Shown one piece after another: positions 61,101 to 64,000 of a stretch of DNA of 64,000 nt. The DNA is from Tangfeifania diversioriginum. GTDB taxonomy: Bacteria; Bacteroidota; Bacteroidia; Bacteroidales; Prolixibacteraceae. Position 1 is the stretch's first letter; every line of letters begins with the position of its first letter. The translations under genes were made by a program, and so were the position numbers. The notes beneath the pieces were generated by a model. It did no database searches, was not told the origin of the DNA, and saw nothing but the letters and a program-made list of their open reading frames with translations. Location of the stretch: NCBI RefSeq assembly GCF_900141875.1, contig NZ_FQZE01000013.1, positions 60,001 to 124,000 on the forward strand, in the 5' to 3' direction.

Positions 61101-63174
61101 TACCTGTCCACCTGATGTTGCGTTTGATGCCGGAGCAGGCGAGCTTGAAGCGCTTACCGGCCTGGCCTATTCCGATTCGGCACAACAGGTATCCCTGACA
61201 GATACCACGGCGCTTGACATTGGGGCATCCGACAACTGCGAAGTGGTAACAATTACCTACCAGGATGAAATAGCAGGAAGTTGCCCCGCCACGGTTACCC
61301 GCACCTTTACGATTTACGATGGCTGTGGAAACACCGCTTCCTGCACACAAACTATTGAGCTGTACAGAGAAGACACACCGCTGTTCGAAGCACTTGGCCC
61401 GTTCTGCCAGAATAGTGAACCGGAAGCATTGCCGTCCACTTCATCAAACGACATCACCGGCACGTGGGAGCCTGCGGTTATCCGTACCGATTCGACAGGT
61501 ATGTTTACCTACACCTTTACGCCCGATCCCGGACAGTGTGCAGTGGATACCACGGTGGAAATTGAAATCCTGGAAATTATTACGCCCGACCTCGCGCCCA
61601 TCGGCCCCATTTGCCAGTACACCGAACCGCCTGCCTTACCGGATACCGATGTAAACGGCATTCCGGGAACATGGGATAAAGACACGATTGACACCAGCAT
61701 TCCGGGTGAATTTACATTTACCTTTACGCCTTCAGGAATTGGCGACTGCACTGAACCTGCTTCTATCACTATCCAAATCGACACGGTGATTATTCCGCAG
61801 TTCGCGCCAATCGGGCCGCTTTGCCAGAATGAAGAAGCACCCACTTTGCCCGAAGCCAATTTCAACGGCACAACCGGAACCTGGATACCCGATGAAATCC
61901 GTACCGACTCGGTGGGCGTGTTCGATTACGTTTTTGTGCCGGACACAGGCTACAATTGCGCGTTTACCGACACGCTGCAAATTGAAGTAAAACCCTGGAT
62001 TCAACCGGAATTCGACCCGATTGGCCCGTTATGCGTAGGAGAAATTCCGCTGGCACTACCCGACTCCAGCATCAATGGTCTTTACGGTACCTGGAATCTT
62101 TACGGCATTCCAACCGACACTATCCCTACTGATGAAGCGGGCCTCTTTCTCTTCCAATTTATTCCGGATGAAAGGTACAATTGTATCAACCCCCGGAATC
62201 TCGCGGTAACTATTATTGAAAATACCCCGCCGGTGGCCGAAAACGACAGCGTATTTACATTGCAGGAGGAACAGGTAATGATCGATATTCTTGAAAACGA
62301 TTACGATACGAATACTGACGGGGAAATCGACATCACATCTGCAACCCTGCTGCAGGTGCCGGCACACGGTACGGCAGAAATCAACCCGGCAACAGGCATT
62401 GTTTCCTATACGCCGGAATTTGGGTACTTCGGCATGGATACCTTATATTATTCGGTTTGCGACAATGGCATACCTTGCGATGTACAATGTGACAGCGCGA
62501 GGGTTATTATTGAAATCGGCGAGCCCAACAACCCGCCGGTGGCTGTTATCGATTCGTTCTCGGTAATGTGTTTCCCCCTCACGGGTGACCTGCTCTATAA
62601 CGATTTCGACCCGGACAACGACGAACTGACCATGAGCTTATGGCCGGTAGAGGAACCCGAACATGGCATTGTGGACCTCCACCCCGACGGTACCTTTGTA
62701 TATATGCCCGACGAGGGTTACATGGGGCCCGACAGCTTTATCTACCGGGTTTGCGACAACGGTATTCCGGTAATGTGTGACGAAACACAAGTTTGGATTT
62801 ATGTATTGCCCGACGCGGATTGCGACGGAGTGCCGGACTACGAAGAAGACGTAGATACAGAATGTACCCTGATGATCCCGGAAGGATTCTCACCCAACGG
62901 CGACGGGGTCCACGATTTCTTCCAGATTTATTGTATCGATAAATACCCCGATGCTGTTATGCGCATATTCGACCGCGCCGGAAATAAACTCTTCGAGAAA
63001 CAACATTACGGTAACCTGAATTACTGGGGTTCCAACCAGGAAGCCTGGTGGTGGGGCAAAACCCAAAACAAATGGGTACTTGGCCGTGGTAACTTGCCGG
63101 CAGGCAACTACCTGTATGTGCTTGAACTGGGCAATGGCGAAGTGCGAACCGGAACAGTGATGATTGCCTACTAA
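55171..63174 (+). CDS. Giant SprB-like adhesin with gliding-motility-type (type B) C-terminal domain
   Basis: A 2667-aa protein. Signal peptide: MKRLAYIVLMTLLIAANAAA. Domain order: N-terminal Ig-like part to about residue 225; SprB-type repeats (CFDENSGSISTNVSGGFGTY, CFNGIDGAARVAVSGGTGNY and relatives) to about 630; sixteen 52-aa repeats (about 632-1463); an Ig-like module and two more SprB repeats (to about 1710); four cysteine-rich HYR-like modules (to about 2070); four about 70-aa repeats of the GPxCQ-NG-GTW type (about 2070-2350); two tandem cadherin/Big-like modules (PPVAENDSVF, PPVAVIDSF); an acidic DADCDGVPDYEED linker; and the CHU_C sorting domain starting PEGFSPNGDGVHDFFQI and ending GTVMIAY. 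Type IX secretion with help of the PorP/SprF protein encoded at 37724 is expected. The likely role is an adhesin or gliding filament on the cell surface. Confidence 0.9.
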   Translation: MKRLAYIVLMTLLIAANAAAGENYVIDIVCQGAERTYRINGEETSTWEWKLLDADSTEITLTNPTGTDFADMNTYGDSIWGSEITIVWPEDTTGTFYLSVEQTSNYVSVVDGETYMNCTNHELGEVEVIEGPEAFAGEDIIACTDENIFLEAASASNHSTVIWTTFSEGVKGTFSNENVLHPTYFPSDEDIAAGSVTLSLTAFGKGNPGTCEMDVSTVTITFSNPVIELTATNPVCFDENSGSISTNVSGGFGTYTYAWTGPGDFTADTEEITGLAAGWYYLAVTDSVGCVAEDSVEIIEPEKLLTTIDSVEHVNCFNGIDGAARVAVSGGTGNYTYSWNTVPEQTTALATGLAAGEYLITVTDENGCEVKDSVEITEPPALVLSADSVDASCGGKQPGSIDLTVSGGTPFADGYYLYKWHDDTGFIADTEDIVDLEGEKLYWVYVTDSLGCTDSLEMFINEEKNIELTASVSPILCYGDSGTLYIEVRHGQKPYSYVWLNSLNDTIRVENTDNKADSVIVPAGEYRVVVNDNKGCDEDESFLLESPDELTTSISPDPAEICEDETLPLNGNPVGGIGSYTHLWSGEGATYLSNLAVVDPEFSGAPAGSYELIYAVTDENGCETRDTINIGVFPQYSDTLDMAICESELPYNWNGTNIDLAGIYSDTLASVAGCDSIITLSLDVLPDFRDTTFATICESELPYNWNGTNIDLAGTYSDTLASVAGCDSILVLNLDVLPEFRDTTFATVCESELPYIWNGTNIDLAGIYSDTLASVAGCDSILTLVLDVLPEFRDTVDVTICDSELPYFWNGADFFGAGIYSDTLASVAGCDSILTLDLKVVPEYRDTIPMVICENEVPFDWYGQQITISGFYEHTLTSVAGCDSILTLVLDVLPEFRDTTNAVVCESELPYNWNGTNIDLAGTYSDTLASVAGCDSILTLILDVLPEFRDTTNAVVCASELPYFWNGTNVDLAGTYSDTLTSVVGCDSILTLVLDVLPEFRDTTNAVVCESELPYFWNGTNIDLAGTYSDTLASVAGCDSILTLILDVLPEFRDTTNAVVCASELPYFWNGTNVDLAGTYSDTLASVAGCDSILTLILDVLPEFRDTTFATVCESALPYNWNGTNIDLAGTYSDTLASVAGCDSILTLILDVLPEFRDTTNAVVCESELPYFWNGTNIDFAGTYSDTLASVAGCDSILTLILDVLPEFRDTTNAVVCASELPYFWNGTNVDLAGTYSDTLASVAGCDSILTLILDVLPEFRDTTNAVVCASELPYFWNGTNIDFAGTYSDTLALVAGCDSILTLVLDVLPEFRDTVDVTICDSELPYNWNGTDFFDAGIYSDTLASAAGCDSILTLDLKVVPEYRDTIPMVVCEGEVPFDWYGQQIATSGFYEHTLNSVAGCDSVLTLNLEIVPEYHDTIPMSVCETEVPFDWYGQQITGSGFYEHIFTSVSGCDSVLTLELETEPEIPVTITIAADQTEITEGEQVTLTATPENGGSDPVYAWFVNGAEVPGETAVTYTYTPQDGDEIYAMLTSGLDCAAPVPAISNTVVLTVVQPSEITITPDITHVDCFGNSTGAIELTVSNGVEPYSYAWSNGEATKNIYGLEAGIYTVTVTDAEGTEETLTIEITEPDALELTFTKTDVGDSPDPTGSISLNVEGGTGPYSYEWVGPNGFTSADEDISNLEAGNYTVFVTDANNCTEFLSVVIAGYGMTCPPVIVIDCGLDEMPEPYATLAEYEAAGGVIESTYALIEESFTQMGTDVSDGESCPETITRTYSIENTNGDVISCEQLIIIRDVTAPILEFSRKRVNCPGEKPPVYRNRSEFEAQSGNLASDECELDWSSFRYSGESTDAQKCPETIIRFYEIKDMCGNTTQAREIIVIEDKLDPYVYRPARDIITDCTVPEPYRNYTEFWEDGGLVEDNCNIFTLEHIGDSEPTGDGCPMTITRTYRFTDNCGNSTDFEQKITVNDTIPPNITCPPDVAFDAGAGELEALTGLAYSDSAQQVSLTDTTALDIGASDNCEVVTITYQDEIAGSCPATVTRTFTIYDGCGNTASCTQTIELYREDTPLFEALGPFCQNSEPEALPSTSSNDITGTWEPAVIRTDSTGMFTYTFTPDPGQCAVDTTVEIEILEIITPDLAPIGPICQYTEPPALPDTDVNGIPGTWDKDTIDTSIPGEFTFTFTPSGIGDCTEPASITIQIDTVIIPQFAPIGPLCQNEEAPTLPEANFNGTTGTWIPDEIRTDSVGVFDYVFVPDTGYNCAFTDTLQIEVKPWIQPEFDPIGPLCVGEIPLALPDSSINGLYGTWNLYGIPTDTIPTDEAGLFLFQFIPDERYNCINPRNLAVTIIENTPPVAENDSVFTLQEEQVMIDILENDYDTNTDGEIDITSATLLQVPAHGTAEINPATGIVSYTPEFGYFGMDTLYYSVCDNGIPCDVQCDSARVIIEIGEPNNPPVAVIDSFSVMCFPLTGDLLYNDFDPDNDELTMSLWPVEEPEHGIVDLHPDGTFVYMPDEGYMGPDSFIYRVCDNGIPVMCDETQVWIYVLPDADCDGVPDYEEDVDTECTLMIPEGFSPNGDGVHDFFQIYCIDKYPDAVMRIFDRAGNKLFEKQHYGNLNYWGSNQEAWWWGKTQNKWVLGRGNLPAGNYLYVLELGNGEVRTGTVMIAY
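57064..59560 (+). repeat. Sixteen tandem 156-bp (52-aa) repeats inside the adhesin gene
   Basis: The consensus carries CESELPYxWNGTNIDLAG, YSDTLASVAGCDSILTL and LDVLPEFRDT. Units 6-13 are nearly identical at the DNA level. A divergent pair with the text VDVTICDSELPY then VCEGEVPFDWYGQQI occurs twice (units 4-5 and 14-15), framing the uniform block. Each unit has two conserved cysteines. Confidence 0.9.
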
Positions 63175-63577
63175 AATTTTATTTGAAGCAGAAGGGTTAC
63201 CATCGGGCTTTTCAAGTGTTCACCCAATTTTAATTGGGCATAATGAGCCGATGACAAATAAGTTCCAAAGTTCATCAATTTGTATTGTTTGGAGATTCAT
63301 TTTTTGTTTTTTGGTGCTTATTTGGTATTTGTCTTTTTGATATTTGTTATTGTTACTAACAAACAGCACGTTACAAAAATATGCCATTTCAGGATGTTCG
63401 GAGCGAGTCCTCCTTTCCCAAAAAAGGTGCAGCCGTCAGGAGTTCGGAGAATTTTATTGATGGAGATTTTTCTTTTTTGCAGAACGAATAAAATTTCTGA
63501 ACTCCTTCCTGTTTTGTGCAGCGATCAGATCACTCAAAACCAGCACTGATTATCAGTGAATTACAATTACAAGCAAC
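63175..63577. other. Intergenic region, no supported gene
   Basis: T-rich with short open frames only. No promoter, RNA gene or repeat family is recognised. Confidence 0.4.
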
Positions 63578-63727
63578 ACATCAGAAACCAAAACCCTGAT
63601 ACCGGCACTTGAACCTTTTCAAAAGAAATTTGACATTGACAAACCAATAATTGTAGCAGATGCCGCACTCCTGTCTCAAAAAAATATTGATGCTTTGCAA
63701 GAAAACCACTACGAATATATTCTGGGA
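63578..63727 (+). pseudogene. Transposase fragment (IS1634/IS4-like DDE type)
   Basis: The plus frame reads TSETKTLIPALEPFQKKFDI, DKPIIVADAALLSQKNIDAL and ends NHYEYILG. This matches the region around the second catalytic Asp (VADAxLxS) of IS1634-type transposases. Homology stops abruptly at both ends; no start codon or terminal repeats are visible. Confidence 0.65.
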
Positions 63728-63739
63728 ACTTTTCTGGGC

Positions 63740-63910
63740 TTTCCCCACCCGGGTAAACTCAACTGCAAAAAAATAATTGTAGTGAAACACCGGTTCAGGA
63801 AGCTCTGCTTTTTCAACTTCCTGTTTAATTCGGGTAACTCCAGTCCCCAGTTTTTCAATAAATTCGGTGTAGTAACCTTCGCCCTGGGCAATTTTATTAT
63901 GCCAGAGTAA
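63740..63910 (-). pseudogene. C-terminal fragment of an AlbA/HATPase_c_4-type ATP-binding regulator
   Basis: The minus frame reads LLWHNKIAQGEGYYTEFIEK, LGTGVTRIKQEVEKAELPEP and VFHYNYFFAVEFTRVGK. This fits the end of RecG-like/AlbA_2 putative regulators (G-TG-RI followed by GLPEP-type text). It is cut at its 5' side by a hairpin (63909-63935) and at its 3' side it runs into the transposase fragment. No start or proper stop remains. Confidence 0.6.
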
Positions 63911-63935
63911 AAAACCACGCCCAGAGGACGTGGCT
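63909..63935 (-). terminator. Hairpin with terminator-like form on the minus strand
   Basis: CCACG and CGTGG bracket TCCTCTGGG, followed on the minus strand by a T run. It may terminate a gene lying right of the window, or be a repeat that truncated the regulator gene. Confidence 0.5.
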
Positions 63936-64000
63936 TTGGGATAACCCCTGGAAGGGGATGAAAATACCTTTACCCTCAGAGAAGGTAAAAGCTTGTTATT

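Overview
The window reads as a chromosomal segment of a Bacteroidota bacterium, most likely of the Marinilabiliales/Prolixibacteraceae type. The grounds are -7 promoter boxes of the Bacteroidota form TAnnTTTG before several genes and tRNAs, a PorP/SprF outer-membrane protein next to giant secreted proteins (one ending in a gliding-motility-associated type B C-terminal domain of the type IX secretion system), a BlaI/M56 pair carrying TonB-receptor-like modules, a DUF2723 membrane protein, and many short palindromic intergenic repeats. The lineage is inferred from gene content; no rRNA gene is present.

Left part (0-26 kb): mostly housekeeping genes in short operons. These are an acyl-CoA synthetase, an MlaE/MlaF lipid ABC transporter, a mannose-1-phosphate guanylyltransferase, IspD, a DUF2461 protein, the BlaI-M56 signalling operon with three evenly spaced operators, a threonine dehydratase, a HepT/MntA toxin-antitoxin pair, a lactonase-like lipoprotein, an LpxK-purine nucleoside phosphorylase operon, M48 and M28 peptidases, an AT-rich AccI-like restriction-modification system, a D-2-hydroxyacid dehydrogenase, a NUDIX hydrolase and a 1022-aa DUF2723 membrane protein. 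An initiator tRNA lies at 3.2 kb beside a tandem copy wrecked by two perfect 16-bp palindromes.

Middle part (26-38 kb): two tRNA-Gln genes (UUG and CUG anticodons) bracket a small AT-rich accessory segment with a uracil-DNA-glycosylase-like gene and a DUF5655 nuclease-like gene. Then come a DinJ/YafQ-type pair whose toxin is frameshifted, a heterodimeric ABC exporter with one degenerate ATP site, a glutamate-cysteine ligase and an ATP-grasp ligase (together a likely glutathione-type thiol pathway), and an interrupted tRNA-Gln relic.

Right part (37.7-63.2 kb): a PorP/SprF gene followed by four secreted proteins: a 3013-aa HYR/Ig-like protein, a 427-aa secreted protein, a 238-aa secreted protein and a 2667-aa SprB-like protein with sixteen 52-aa repeats and a type B sorting domain. 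I read this as a surface-adhesin or surface-fibre locus. The gaps between these genes (49.2-50.8, 52.1-54.1 and 54.8-55.2 kb) are packed with palindromic repeats and with a striking degenerate repeat of exact 7-bp period. The last 0.8 kb holds fused remnants of a transposase and of an ATP-binding regulator.
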